Assembly (NCBI GenBank): GCA_900541205.1
Contig: UQIV01000012.1
Coordinates: 4,157-68,156, forward strand
DNA length: 64,000 bases
Direction: 5' to 3'
Source of the DNA: an uncultured Collinsella sp.
GTDB lineage: Bacteria > Actinomycetota > Coriobacteriia > Coriobacteriales > Coriobacteriaceae
Shown: piece after piece, positions 1 through 8,911 of the stretch
Layout: each line of letters starts with the position of its first letter
Position numbering within the stretch: position 1 is the first letter of the stretch
Made by a program: the position numbers and the translations under genes
The notes under the pieces: model-generated
The model's input: the letters and a program-made list of their open reading frames with translations, nothing else
Told to the model about the DNA's origin: nothing
The model's database searches: none

Positions 1-1629
1 AGTTCCCGATGAAGCGCCTTCCACCTGTTGCTCCTCGCGACAAAACGGCTCGTAGAGGTGCTGTTGAAACTCCTCGCTCATGCCAATACCGTTGTCGGCG
101 ATCGTGTATTCATAGACGGGGGCGCCATCCACTGGCTCCACCTCGCGGCATGTCAGGCGAACATAGCCGCCCCGGCGGTTGTACTTGACGGCATTACCGG
201 CAATATTGAGCAACAAGCGCTTGAGGTGCGTCACGCTCACCCGCGCATAGGGATGATTAAGAGTCTGCTGGTCGCAGATAATTGTCACCAGACGCTCCTC
301 GGCCTGGCGCTCCAGAATATCGCGCACCTCGTGGTTGAGGGTCACCAAGTTTGTGGGAACAAGCTCCAGTTCGATCTGCCCGCTCTCCAGACGACTCATA
401 TCCAGGGCCTCGTTGGCAAGATCGAGCAGCAGTCCCGATGCCGTCCAGATCTTTGAGCGGCACTCGGTCTGCTTTTGCAGATCATCCGCATTGGCATCGC
501 CGACCTCAACCATACCGCGAATGCCGTTGATGGGCGTGCGCAGATCGTGGCTCATGCGACGCAAAAATTCCGTCTTTGCCGAGTTGGCAGACGAGGCCTC
601 ACGTGCCGCCTTTGCTAGCCTGTCGCCATAGTCGCGCTCCTGCTGCAGCAAGTCCGTCAAACGTCGACGATCAGCGCGGCGACGCGCCATCACAACAACG
701 GCTATAACACCGCTGTAGAGCACCAGCACGCCGGCAGCAACAGCGGCGACGACCTCAAAGTAGCGCCGCGCCGAGGCATAGGTGTACACGTAGAATTTTT
801 GCGCTTTGCCGTATGTGCCCAAATACCACTCGCCGTTGACGTTGACCAGTCGGACTTTGCCGGGCAGGCATCGATCCTTAATTTCGTCGACAATGATGGC
901 GTCCGTCGCAGGCAGGTCGAACACGCCCAAGATGGTGGGTTCAACGGCGTTGGTCGCAACGACCTTGCCATCGTTTTCGATCACGATATTGCCGCTATCG
1001 ATGGTCTCATAGCCTTCGAGCAGACTCTGCAGTTTGAGCGTATTGCTCGCAACCGCCTTCGCGCTCTGATGCCTTACCGCGATAACGATACCCTCGCCAT
1101 CTTGCCGAGTAACGCAGCCAATGTCTGCAACCGAATCATCCGCAAGCGTAATACGAGTGGTATAGGACTTAAGCGGATGGGTTGCCACCTCCAGCGCGGG
1201 CGCTTTTTTGAGATATGCAGCAAGCGACTCGTAGCCCACGCTATCCGTCGAGGACTCGGACACCAGGTTGCCCGATGCGTCCGTCACGATCAGCGCGCTC
1301 ACGTTGAACTGGTCAGCATATTGCTCCAGCGTGGCGTTATCCACCGAGCCGTCGCGCTCCATATCGCGCGCCACCTCTCCGGCGATCTCCATAACGCGAA
1401 TCAGGTTTTTGGTCGTATAGGCGCTATTGAACGCATCGTAGGAAAGGCTCTGGGTCGCCACGTAATCGACAACGTCGCCAAAGCGCTGCTCGGCTTGGGC
1501 TGTCGTGTAACCGTAGCTCATCATGCCGGTAACAACCGAGAGCGCTATCCCCAACAGGGCGGCAAGGAGCCATGCCCCTGTCGAACGATTGCCCCGCTCC
1601 TCTACGGCGTGGTCGGGCGCATCGATCAT
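1..1629 (-). CDS. Membrane sensor histidine kinase, C-terminus cut by window edge
   Basis: An open frame runs leftward from an ATG at 1629 and leaves the window without a stop, giving 543 codons. A membrane segment lies near residues 18-35, followed by an extracytoplasmic sensor region of about 250 residues, a second membrane segment before an RRRADRRR basic stretch, and a short coiled linker. The phospho-acceptor box reads MSHDLRTPINGIRGM with His near residue 361. The N box (NIAGNAVKYN) and G1 box (IADNGIGMSEE) follow, and the G2 box lies off the edge. A receiver domain may follow outside the window. Its ATG overlaps the stop of the upstream solute-binding lipoprotein (ATGA), so the two are translationally coupled. 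I infer that the lipoprotein supplies or modulates the ligand signal. Confidence 0.9.
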   Translation of the reverse strand, partial: MIDAPDHAVEERGNRSTGAWLLAALLGIALSVVTGMMSYGYTTAQAEQRFGDVVDYVATQSLSYDAFNSAYTTKNLIRVMEIAGEVARDMERDGSVDNATLEQYADQFNVSALIVTDASGNLVSESSTDSVGYESLAAYLKKAPALEVATHPLKSYTTRITLADDSVADIGCVTRQDGEGIVIAVRHQSAKAVASNTLKLQSLLEGYETIDSGNIVIENDGKVVATNAVEPTILGVFDLPATDAIIVDEIKDRCLPGKVRLVNVNGEWYLGTYGKAQKFYVYTYASARRYFEVVAAVAAGVLVLYSGVIAVVVMARRRADRRRLTDLLQQERDYGDRLAKAAREASSANSAKTEFLRRMSHDLRTPINGIRGMVEVGDANADDLQKQTECRSKIWTASGLLLDLANEALDMSRLESGQIELELVPTNLVTLNHEVRDILERQAEERLVTIICDQQTLNHPYARVSVTHLKRLLLNIAGNAVKYNRRGGYVRLTCREVEPVDGAPVYEYTIADNGIGMSEEFQQHLYEPFCREEQQVEGASSGT

Positions 1630-2495
1630 GACAGGCCCTCCATATTCAAAAATGGCGAAGGGTCATCAAAATACTTTGACACCAGACGTTCCATGGTGCC
1701 ATCGGCAAGCATTTCTTGGTAGGCATGGGTAAGCTTAGCGTCGATGCCGCGCGTATCGTTTAGATCGAAAGCGGTACCCAAACCGACCTCTAGCAGCGGC
1801 TCATCCAAAATGCGATACGTCACACCATAGTCTTTTTCGTAGGTGAGCAGCGAGGACTCATGCGCAGCGATGGCATCGACCAGACCCTCGACGAGCGCCG
1901 GGTTCAGGTATGAGCGGTCCGAAAAGCAGTAGAGCTCTTTGATCTGCGGAACGTTTTCATTTGTACGATTGAGCAAAATGCCCTCAGGCTTGGTGGTAGA
2001 CTGAACCGCCACGACCTTGTCCTCAAGATCGGCAAGCGTGTAGATATCGCTCTCGGGATCGACCGCGACTACCTGGCGGCTCGCAAGGTACGGGCCGGCC
2101 CAACGATACTCGTCTTCGCGACCCGTCATGCTAAAGCTGCCCATGACGCAATCGAGCTCGCCGCTCGCCAGTAGCTCGTTCTTCTTTTCCCAATCGATCA
2201 GCTGGTACTTTGGCTTGTAACCAATGCGGGCCAAAGCCTCGGTCAATATCTCGACATCCAGGCCAACGATATCGCCGTACTCGTCGGTATACACAAACGG
2301 TGGATAGAGGTCGCTTCCGACGTTGAGCGTCTTAAGGTCGTCGCCTTTGACTTGCGAGGCGTCCAGTTCTTCTAATGCAGACGTCGACGCTCCGTCATTC
2401 GACCCGGAACAGCCGGCTATCGCTACGACAAAGGCACACGCTACCGCAAGCGCAACAAACAACGATATGGCAACCGAGCGGCGAGGTCTTTTCAT
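1626..2495 (-). CDS. Solute-binding lipoprotein, amino-acid type (SBP_bac_3)
   Basis: This 289-residue protein has a lipoprotein signal: an Arg/Lys-rich start, a hydrophobic core and an AGC lipobox around residue 28. The mature part has the family-3 binding-protein fold opening (VGSDLYPPFVY, then GLDVEILTEAL), as in PAS-type amino-acid receptors of ABC importers. GGAG lies four bases before the ATG. No permease or ATPase gene adjoins it. Its only partner is the kinase that overlaps its stop codon, so sensing is at least as likely as transport. The ligand cannot be told from sequence. Confidence 0.88.
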   Translation of the reverse strand: MKRPRRSVAISLFVALAVACAFVVAIAGCSGSNDGASTSALEELDASQVKGDDLKTLNVGSDLYPPFVYTDEYGDIVGLDVEILTEALARIGYKPKYQLIDWEKKNELLASGELDCVMGSFSMTGREDEYRWAGPYLASRQVVAVDPESDIYTLADLEDKVVAVQSTTKPEGILLNRTNENVPQIKELYCFSDRSYLNPALVEGLVDAIAAHESSLLTYEKDYGVTYRILDEPLLEVGLGTAFDLNDTRGIDAKLTHAYQEMLADGTMERLVSKYFDDPSPFLNMEGLS

Positions 2496-2643
2496 CGAGC
2501 TCCAGACAATCCTGCTTACAGACTGAAATGGTTAAAAAATAATAGCAAACGAAACCACACGAGTGCCCAATGGTTACAGACGTTTATTTACCATGCGGGG
2601 CCTTCCAGCCGACTTGGCAGAAGGCCCCGCATGCAGCGCACAC

Positions 2644-3858
2644 TTACCGTGCATTAAAAACGTAGCGGTCCAGGCGGTCGCACGCTTCCCTCACGCGCGA
2701 AAGTGGCAGCGCCAGATTCACGCGAATGTGGCAGGGCCCGTGGAACGGACGGCCGTCCTGATACCCCACGCCCACGCGCGCCCCCTCATCGAGCAGCCAC
2801 TGAATATCGCGGCCATGCTCGCGACACCACTCGGAGCAGTCCAGAAACACCATGTACGTGCCCTGCGGACGTGAATAGGACACGCCCTCAAAATGCTCGT
2901 CCACATAATCGCAGAAGTACTCGATATTGCCGGCAAGCACCTGGTTGAGCTCGTCCACCCACTCGTAGCCCTGCGGCTGGTAGGCACCGATAAGCGCATG
3001 CATGGAGAGGACATTCATCTCGTTGTAGTGGGTCTTGTCGGACACAGCGCACATGCGGTCGCGCAGCGTCTCGTTATAGATGATGTGGTAGCTGCCGACC
3101 AGACCCGCCAGGTTGAACGTCTTGCTGGGTGCGTAGAGGGCAACCGTGCGCATGCGGGCATCCTCGCTCACCGACTGCGTCGGGATGTGCTTGTGCCCCG
3201 GCAGGATGATATCGGACCAAATCTCGTCCGAGATCACCACGCAATCGTGCTGACGATAGATGTCCATGGCGCGCTCGATCTCGTCACGCTCCCATACACG
3301 GCCGCAGGGATTGTGCGGCGAGCAGAACACGGCGGCATGGATGCGGTTTTGGGCGAGCTTGCGCTCCATGTCCTCAAAGTCCATACGCCACACGCCCCGG
3401 TCGTCGAGCTTAAGCGGGCTGTGGACAATGCGATAGCCCGCGGCCTCAATGGACTTGGTAAAGCCGATGTAGGTGGGGCTGTGGACCAGTACCGCATCGC
3501 CCGGCTGGACATACGCGCGCAGCGTCGACACGACACCGCCCAGCACGCCGTTTTCGTAGCCGATATGCTCAGGTGCCAGGCCCTCGACGCCATTGCGGCG
3601 GCTCTGCCATTCGATGATGCGGTCGAAGTACTCGGGACGCGGGTTAAAGTAGCCAAACATGGGATGCTGGGCACGCTGAATGATATGTTCCTGGACCGTG
3701 GGCACCGTGGCGAAGTTCATGTCCGCCACCCACATGGGAATGCGATCGAAGCACTCGTCGGGTGCGTTTGGAGCCATGTCGGGGATCTCGCCCCAGGAGT
3801 CAACGGCGATGGAGTCCATGCCGTGGCGGTCGATAAGCGAGCTAAAGTCGTATTTCAT
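2644..3858 (-). CDS. PLP-dependent aminotransferase, MalY/PatB (cystathionine beta-lyase-like) family
   Basis: This 404-residue fold-type I PLP enzyme has the MalY/PatB pattern: RIPMWVADMNF near the start, the SPTYIGF segment, the PHNPCGRVW loop, SDEIWSDI before the cofactor, and the Schiff-base lysine in YAPSKTFNLAGL. Members cleave cystathionine or related C-S bonds to give homocysteine or H2S, pyruvate and ammonia. E. coli MalY also represses the maltose regulon by protein contact. GGGAG precedes the ATG by a suitable distance. It stands alone between oppositely read or unrelated genes. Substrate preference among cystathionine, cysteine and other beta-C-S compounds is not decidable here. 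Confidence 0.88.
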   Translation of the reverse strand: MKYDFSSLIDRHGMDSIAVDSWGEIPDMAPNAPDECFDRIPMWVADMNFATVPTVQEHIIQRAQHPMFGYFNPRPEYFDRIIEWQSRRNGVEGLAPEHIGYENGVLGGVVSTLRAYVQPGDAVLVHSPTYIGFTKSIEAAGYRIVHSPLKLDDRGVWRMDFEDMERKLAQNRIHAAVFCSPHNPCGRVWERDEIERAMDIYRQHDCVVISDEIWSDIILPGHKHIPTQSVSEDARMRTVALYAPSKTFNLAGLVGSYHIIYNETLRDRMCAVSDKTHYNEMNVLSMHALIGAYQPQGYEWVDELNQVLAGNIEYFCDYVDEHFEGVSYSRPQGTYMVFLDCSEWCREHGRDIQWLLDEGARVGVGYQDGRPFHGPCHIRVNLALPLSRVREACDRLDRYVFNAR

Positions 3859-3970
3859 GCTGAGCTCCCGTGCAAAGTTGATTGTTTTGGTAGACGTTAT
3901 TGTCCACCAGCGTGGGCGGCTTTGGCGCGGGGTTTGGCGCTTAATTTGACGGGCGCGGACGAATGGCTGG

Positions 3971-4717
3971 TTAGTCTTGTGCGTCGTTGACGGCGACTAC
4001 GGTTAGCTGGGTTTCGTCGACCGTAAACGATATGTCGAGCCCGGCGAAGGCCAGATGATAGACGCGGTTTGGCTCGTGCTTGCTGCCCGCGCGGCGTGGA
4101 TCTTGGCGAAGGACCTCGACCAAGCCGGGGAGCTTTGCGGGGAGGACCATATCCTGCAGCGTCTGAGGGAACTCGATGTCGAGCTCTTGCCACGGAGCGT
4201 CCTCGATCCAGCCTCCGGTCGCATCCGGGTGGCAATCCGCAAACGGAATGTAGGGCTTAATGTCGTAGATGGGCGTACCGTCGCGCAGGTCGGCCCCCAG
4301 CACATGGATGATGGGCCCATCGTCGGTGAGCTCGACGCGATCGAGCTTGACGCAGGTGAGCCCGATGGGATTAGGGCGAAACGGGCTGCGTGTGGCAAAC
4401 ACGCCCAAACGCTCGGCTCCACCCAGACGCGGCGGGCGCACGGTTTTCGACCATTTTGCGTTGGTGCCGGACCTGTCCTGCGTTTTGGCATCGGCAGCTA
4501 TGTCCTTAGCCGTGCCACCGGGCGTTCCGTTTTCGAAGCGCCACAGCAGCCATAGGTGAGAGAAGGAGTCCAGACCCTCAACCGCTGCGTTGGAGGCAAA
4601 TTCCGGCTCAAAAACGATGCGCCCCTGCAGATGAGGCGCCAAAAAGCTGTTGCGCGGAATGCCGAACTTCTGCGGCAGATCGGTATGTATGTGTGCAATA
4701 GGTTCCATGCCGGTCAT
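3971..4717 (-). CDS. trmO: tRNA (adenine-37-N6)-methyltransferase TrmO (TsaA/YaeB fold)
   Basis: The 248-residue product begins MTGMEPIAHIHT; an alternative ATG lies at 4708. It carries the TsaA-like beta-barrel signature: GIPRNSF near residue 20, then the conserved LGVFATRSPFRPNPIGLT block and later GTPIYDIKPYIPFAD. TrmO uses S-adenosylmethionine to methylate N6 of the t6A37 base in threonine tRNAs. The C-terminal part, with NRVYHLAFAGLDISF, matches the extra domain of longer TrmO proteins. The frame stays open upstream to 5050, but that stretch lies over the promoter and coding region of the divergent regulator, so it was left out. No strong ribosome site is visible before either start. Confidence 0.88.
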   Translation of the reverse strand: MTGMEPIAHIHTDLPQKFGIPRNSFLAPHLQGRIVFEPEFASNAAVEGLDSFSHLWLLWRFENGTPGGTAKDIAADAKTQDRSGTNAKWSKTVRPPRLGGAERLGVFATRSPFRPNPIGLTCVKLDRVELTDDGPIIHVLGADLRDGTPIYDIKPYIPFADCHPDATGGWIEDAPWQELDIEFPQTLQDMVLPAKLPGLVEVLRQDPRRAGSKHEPNRVYHLAFAGLDISFTVDETQLTVVAVNDAQD

Positions 4718-4790
4718 TGTACGGCATGGAGGTGTGAGGCGTTGCGCGCAATTCTTCGCCGCGGTCCCCCGTCGTGCAACCAACGGTTGC

Positions 4791-4819
4791 TTGGAAGGGC
4801 GCCTGCCGCCGCGTATGCT
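4791..4819 (+). promoter_or_regulatory. Promoter TTGGAA-17-TATGCT for the XRE-TipAS regulator
   Basis: TTGGAA at 4791-4796 and TATGCT at 4814-4819 are spaced by 17 bases, with the start codon about 30 bases downstream. The same two hexamers with the same spacing occur before parE at 26542-26570. Confidence 0.55.
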
Positions 4820-4849
4820 TAAGCCATCAACCAGCAGAAAGGAGCCGCT

Positions 4850-5677
4850 ATGGCCTTTGCAGAAAAGCTCATCGCTGTCCGTCGCGCCCATCGCCTTACC
4901 CAAGAGCAGCTCGCCGCCAAGCTCTTCGTTACACGCCAAGCCGTCAGCCGTTGGGAGCGCGGCGAGGTCACACCGGGCATCGACATGATGAAGCTCGTCG
5001 CCGCCGTGACCGGCGAGCCTCTGTCTCATCTGCTTGAAATGCCCGAGCACTATTGCCAGAGCTGCGGCATGATACTAACGCCCGACGACTGCGGCACCGA
5101 TGCCACGGGCGCCACGACCGACCATTACTGCAAGTGGTGCTACGACCACGGCAAGTACACCTACGACACCACCATGGAGGCGATGATCGAGGACTGCGCC
5201 CCGCGCCTGGCGCAAAACACCGGTATGTCGCTCGACGATGCCGTCTCGCTCATGGGCGCCGTGTTGCCGCAACTGGAGCGCTGGCGCACCGTGCAGGAAA
5301 ACGAGGAGCGCTACGGCGCCGAGGCGCGGGCGCGCTATGGCGATGAGGCTATCGATGCGGCAAACGAAACGTTACTGGACATAGATCCTCAGACATGGAA
5401 CGACATGAAGGAACTTGAACGCGCTATTCTGGGCCAGCTCTCAATTGCCATGGGCATTGGCGACCCAGAGAGCAACGAGGCTCGCAAGCTTGTCGCAATG
5501 CACCGTCGATGGATTGGCCTTAACTGGGGACACGAGCCCCAAGACGAAGCATACCTGGGCCTCGCCCACGGCTATCTGGCCGACCAGCGCTTTATCGACT
5601 ACTACGACAAGCCCTGCGGCACCGGAGCCACGGCGTTTTTGGTACAGGCCATCGAGTCGTCGCTGGCCCGCGCATAG
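4850..5677 (+). CDS. XRE-family regulator with zinc ribbon and TipAS-like ligand domain
   Basis: The 275-residue protein has three parts. Residues 5-60 form an HTH_3 domain (RLTQEQLAAKLFVTRQAVSR). Residues about 67-100 hold a Cys4 zinc ribbon (YCQSCGM, then YCKWCY). The rest, from about residue 170, resembles the TipAS helical domain, with MHRRWIGLNWG and YLGLAHGYLADQRF. In TipA that domain binds thiopeptide antibiotics, but there it is joined to a MerR head, whereas here the head is XRE. AAAGGAG lies five bases before the ATG, and a consensus promoter lies just upstream. It is divergent from trmO. It likely senses a small amphipathic or peptide ligand; the target is unknown. Confidence 0.85.
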   Translation: MAFAEKLIAVRRAHRLTQEQLAAKLFVTRQAVSRWERGEVTPGIDMMKLVAAVTGEPLSHLLEMPEHYCQSCGMILTPDDCGTDATGATTDHYCKWCYDHGKYTYDTTMEAMIEDCAPRLAQNTGMSLDDAVSLMGAVLPQLERWRTVQENEERYGAEARARYGDEAIDAANETLLDIDPQTWNDMKELERAILGQLSIAMGIGDPESNEARKLVAMHRRWIGLNWGHEPQDEAYLGLAHGYLADQRFIDYYDKPCGTGATAFLVQAIESSLARA

Positions 5678-5728
5678 ATTGCGGCGGCTTTGGGTATTTC
5701 AATCAAAACCGCAACCGATTGGAGACCT

Positions 5729-5974
5729 ATGGCTACTAATCATGAGCTCGTGCTCTACGTTATGACCGGCTGCCCGTATTGCATAAAGGTCAAGCGCTTT
5801 TTGGCCGATAACGGCGTGACCATTCCCGAACGCAATATCTCGACCGATACCGAAGCCGAGCAGACACTCATCGCCGTCGGCGGAAAACGCCAGGTTCCCT
5901 GCCTGTTCATCGACGGCAAGCCACTCTACGAATCGAGCGACATCATCGCGTGGGCACAGGAGAACCTGCTCTAG
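5729..5974 (+). CDS. Glutaredoxin
   Basis: An 81-residue single-domain glutaredoxin. The active site is TGCPYCIKVKRFL near residue 13, the cis-Pro motif is RQVPCLFIDGK, and the GSH-contact end reads YESSDIIAWAQ. It reduces disulfides or glutathione-type mixed disulfides in the cytoplasm; in an organism without glutathione another thiol may serve. The start is the ATG preceded by GGAG at 5721-5724. An in-frame ATG 39 bases further upstream has no ribosome site. It follows the XRE-TipAS gene by 51 bases and may share its transcript. An inverted repeat follows directly. Confidence 0.9.
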   Translation: MATNHELVLYVMTGCPYCIKVKRFLADNGVTIPERNISTDTEAEQTLIAVGGKRQVPCLFIDGKPLYESSDIIAWAQENLL

Positions 5975-5981
5975 TGCAACA

Positions 5982-6037
5982 TAGTCATTGGGGACGTTCA
6001 TAAATGACTAGTCGTTAAAGAACGTCCCCAATGACTA
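5982..6037. terminator. Bidirectional hairpin between convergent genes (GGGGACG core)
   Basis: Perfect 18-base arms lie at 5982-5999 and 6020-6037, with a loop of 20 bases. The hairpin sits between the convergent glutaredoxin and dus genes. The arms contain TTGGGGACGTTC, which links it to the other GGGGAC hairpins of the window. No long T run follows on either side. Confidence 0.6.
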
Positions 6038-6038
6038 A

Positions 6039-6992
6039 CTAGCCGTGGAAGCGGGCCATGGGCGCAAGTGGCTGCTCGCGAAAGACGCGCTCGACGGCGG
6101 CGCGGTATTCGTCGACCTTTTTGGTCTTACGTACGAGCTTGTGAACGGTAGCGGGGTCGGCGAAAGCGCACTTGGCGTAGAACCACCACTCCTTCATGCG
6201 AAAGACCGCATTGCCGCCAATCTCTTCTGCATAGGCCGCAAACAGTGTGTCGTGGAAGCGCTGCAGCTCAGCAGCCGTTGCAGAAGGGCCGCCCTTGACC
6301 ATGCGAGCGAGCGCGGGATTCGCGAGCAGGCCACGCCCCAACATCACATGGCGCGTGCCGGGATAGGCCTCCACCAGCGCGTCCATATCCTCTAAATCAA
6401 AAATGTCACCGTTATAGGCAACCGGAAACGGCGCACGTTCCAGCGTCTCACCGTAAAACTCCTTGCGCGGCGAGCCCGTATAGCGGTCCTTCTGTACGCG
6501 CGGATGCACGATCAGCTCTGCCAGCGGCATGCGGCAATACAGATCGAGCACGCGCTCGTATTCGTCGTCGCTCTCCAGCCCCAGCCTGGTTTTTACCGAC
6601 ACCGGCAACGGCGAACGTTCGCACACATCGCTCAAGAACACTTCGAGCTCGTCCAAGTGGCGCAAAAAGCCCGAGCCCTTGCCCTTGGCGACAACCGTCC
6701 CCGAGGGGCAACCCAAGTTGAGATTGACCTCTCGATAGCCCATGTCGGCGAGCACCTGTGCCGCCCACACGAATTCATCCGCATTCTTGGACATCAGTTG
6801 AGGCACTACATTGAGCCCCTGGTTATTGGCAGGATCGACCTCTTTAAACGCCTTGCCGCCAAAACGGTTTCCCACCCGCGGCGGCGGCAAAAACGGCGTG
6901 TAATAGCAATCGAGCGCGCCGAAGCACTCCGCATGCACGCGACGGAACACATGCCCGGTAATCCCCTCCATAGGGGCCAGCGAAAGGATCAT
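6039..6992 (-). CDS. dus: tRNA-dihydrouridine synthase (Dus family)
   Basis: This 317-residue TIM-barrel flavoprotein begins with the FMN-binding LAPMEGITGHVFRR segment. The catalytic cysteine lies in NLGCPSGTV at residue 95, followed by KGKGSGFLR, SVKTRLGL and LIVHPR, and the phosphate-binding VMLGRGLLANP near the end. Dus enzymes reduce specific uridines in tRNA to dihydrouridine using NAD(P)H. Its particular tRNA position (D17, D20 or others) cannot be assigned from this view. A stretch rich in GAGA and AAGAG precedes the ATG. It stands alone, with hairpins at both ends. Confidence 0.93.
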   Translation of the reverse strand: MILSLAPMEGITGHVFRRVHAECFGALDCYYTPFLPPPRVGNRFGGKAFKEVDPANNQGLNVVPQLMSKNADEFVWAAQVLADMGYREVNLNLGCPSGTVVAKGKGSGFLRHLDELEVFLSDVCERSPLPVSVKTRLGLESDDEYERVLDLYCRMPLAELIVHPRVQKDRYTGSPRKEFYGETLERAPFPVAYNGDIFDLEDMDALVEAYPGTRHVMLGRGLLANPALARMVKGGPSATAAELQRFHDTLFAAYAEEIGGNAVFRMKEWWFYAKCAFADPATVHKLVRKTKKVDEYRAAVERVFREQPLAPMARFHG

Positions 6993-7015
6993 CTACTCTT
7001 CTCTCATATCAACGA

Positions 7016-7046
7016 ATGTGACAAAGGAACCGCCCCTTTGTCACAT
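7016..7046. repeat. Short hairpin, REP-like (ATGTGACAAAGG arms)
   Basis: Perfect 12-base arms at 7016-7027 and 7035-7046, with loop AACCGCC. The same TGTGACAAAGG arm recurs at 8912-8944, beyond the next gene. Confidence 0.65.
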
Positions 7047-7131
7047 GCATTATGCCTTGTGCTTCAGATGATTCACAAGGCAGAGGTAGCTACTTGACGA
7101 TAATCACCCTTCCATCCGTCGCCTCACGCAA

Positions 7132-7313
7132 CGAAGGTGAATGCTTTTCCGCGAAGTGAACGAGTGAAATCGAGCCCCCGAAACATCGACACTTTTGGAG
7201 AGCCATTTCCTGCGGTTTTGTCGCTCAAATCCTGCGGTTTTTGCATCCAAAAGTGCGAATGCTTCAGGGGTCCAGAATAGGTCGTTCACTTCTCGGAAAA
7301 CCATTCACCTTCG
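7132..7313. repeat. Long imperfect palindrome, copy 1 (about 182 bp)
   Basis: The two outer arms, about 67 bases each, are near-complementary. They share CGAAGGTGAATG at the tips, then GAAGTGAACGA, CCCCCGAA/TTCAGGGG and CACTTTTGG. The middle holds two direct TCCTGCGGTTTT repeats. The element is the reverse complement of the one at 8713-8895. It encodes no convincing protein. It occupies most of the 489-base gap before the membrane-protein gene. Confidence 0.75.
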
Positions 7314-7535
7314 ATTTGCTGGCGCACACAAACAGCGAGAGGCTGTCCCACGAAAGCCCCCCTTGCGCGTCATTCGCCCCATGATAGCGGCTTCATGCTC
7401 TAAAAGATGGCGCCCACGATCAAGCGACCACCAACACCACGCCGTTGACACCATGTTTGAATAACAGGAACCCTCCACTCATCTATACTCAAGAGCGTGT
7501 GAGTATCGCCCGAAAACGATGAGAGTCGAGGCCCC

Positions 7536-8669
7536 ATGCAGCAGCTCACCGAACAAGAAAAGAAACGCATCCAGCGGTACTGTACATACCCCAAGATCGC
7601 AGCGACCGCACTCGTCATGTCGTTCGTAGCATGTCTGCTCATGCTGCCGCTCCAAATGGTCAACGATATCGCGTTCCACCAAAAGGAATTCCAACCCGCG
7701 GGCATATATACCGCCATCGCACTCACCGTAATCGAACTCGCCATCTTTTGCTATTGCGCTCTTGCGCCGCGCTTTAGAATGCAGGGCAAACAGTGGAAGG
7801 AACTGCAGAGCAGGCTTGCGGTGGCCCAGACCAACAAGGACCATTCCGCGGAGGTCGCCGGCGTGCTTGCCACGCAAGCTGCCGGCCGCCTGCTCAAGAA
7901 CAGCGATAACGATCTCGCGCGCAACCTGGGCGGTGCCGCCGAGGTTGCCAGCGCCGTAGGGGCAGTCGCCACGGCGGCAGACGTGCTGGCCGAGACCTCG
8001 AGCAATGCCGAGGCCATGGCAAACGCATACGGCGTGACGATTCCAAACCTCAAGAAGCAGATCGTCGCCCTCGCGGTGGTGCCCGCCATTGTGCTGCTTG
8101 GCGTCTACATCCCGCAGTTCGTCCAGGGAAATAACGAGCTTCAGGCAAGAAAGGCTGCGGCCGCCGAGCAGCTCGCCATAGCGCAAGATGCTTTGGAGCC
8201 CGTGTGCGAACGCATCGCGGCAGACGACCCGTACGAGTCGTATCACGACTACGGTTACCGCATTATCGGCTATCTGCGCGATAATGACCTCGGCGCTCAA
8301 GCCGCCTATGCCTACCTTTCTTTCGATGCTGATGGCATGCTCACGGACGTCGATTACACCAGTCAGATCGACCCCGAGGCAAGCCTTGCAGACAACCTCG
8401 CTCGCGCCGAGCAGGACATCGCGACACTCTGCGCCCCGCTCAACGGGCTGGACATTTCCGTTGCCACACCGGGCATCCTCACGCCATGCAGCCTGTCGGA
8501 TGAATTTAAACAGGCATTTTTAGCCGGATCCCTATATGAAGAAATCAGCATCAAGACGGAGGACGAATCTATCAAGTCGTACTACACCTTTGACACCGAG
8601 CCCAAGGAAGAGTTCGACGAATACACCCATCCGGAAATTAGCCTCATGCTCTCTGCAAAGAAGAGCTAG
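7536..8669 (+). CDS. Unknown membrane protein
   Basis: This 377-residue protein is not one I recognise. Residues 1-20 are charged and cytoplasm-like. Two hydrophobic segments follow at about 22-45 and 56-78. An Ala-rich amphipathic stretch comes next at about 95-160 (AAGRLLKNSDNDLARNLGG, then EVASAVGAVATAADVLAETS). A third membrane segment lies at about 178-197. An acidic region of about 170 residues ends the protein, with no cysteine pair or catalytic signature I can name. GAGG lies a few bases before the ATG, and a TATACT-like -10 is at 7494-7499. The gene sits alone between inverted copies of a long palindrome, which suggests it may have moved or been retained with them. Confidence 0.7.
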   Translation: MQQLTEQEKKRIQRYCTYPKIAATALVMSFVACLLMLPLQMVNDIAFHQKEFQPAGIYTAIALTVIELAIFCYCALAPRFRMQGKQWKELQSRLAVAQTNKDHSAEVAGVLATQAAGRLLKNSDNDLARNLGGAAEVASAVGAVATAADVLAETSSNAEAMANAYGVTIPNLKKQIVALAVVPAIVLLGVYIPQFVQGNNELQARKAAAAEQLAIAQDALEPVCERIAADDPYESYHDYGYRIIGYLRDNDLGAQAAYAYLSFDADGMLTDVDYTSQIDPEASLADNLARAEQDIATLCAPLNGLDISVATPGILTPCSLSDEFKQAFLAGSLYEEISIKTEDESIKSYYTFDTEPKEEFDEYTHPEISLMLSAKKS

Positions 8670-8712
8670 GAGGCTGCACTCTGGTTGCCGCTCGCGAACG
8701 CCGCCAATATAG

Positions 8713-8895
8713 CGAGGTCTAATACTTTTCCGAGAAGTGAACGGCTATATTTGGACCTCCGAAGCATCGACATTTTCAGACGTCAAAACCGCAGGATTTG
8801 GCTGACAAAACCGCAGGAAATTGCATCTCGAAAGTGTCGATGCTTCGGGGGTCCGTTTTTACTCGTTCACTTCTCGGGAAAAGTATTAGACTTCG
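8713..8895. repeat. Long imperfect palindrome, copy 2, inverted relative to copy 1
   Basis: This 183-base element has arms beginning CGAGGTCTAATACTTTTCC on the left and ending in the complementary GGGAAAAGTATTAGACTTCG on the right. It shares GAAGTGAACG, CCGAAGCATCGACA and the paired AAAACCGCAGGA repeats with copy 1, read in the opposite direction. Only the outermost 10 bases or so differ between the copies. Confidence 0.75.
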
Positions 8896-8911
8896 ATTTT
8901 GCAAGCCACTC

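Noticed and set aside
4718..5050. Upstream extension of trmO
   Set aside because: The frame is open but lies over the divergent regulator and its promoter; the TrmO fold starts at about 4708-4717.
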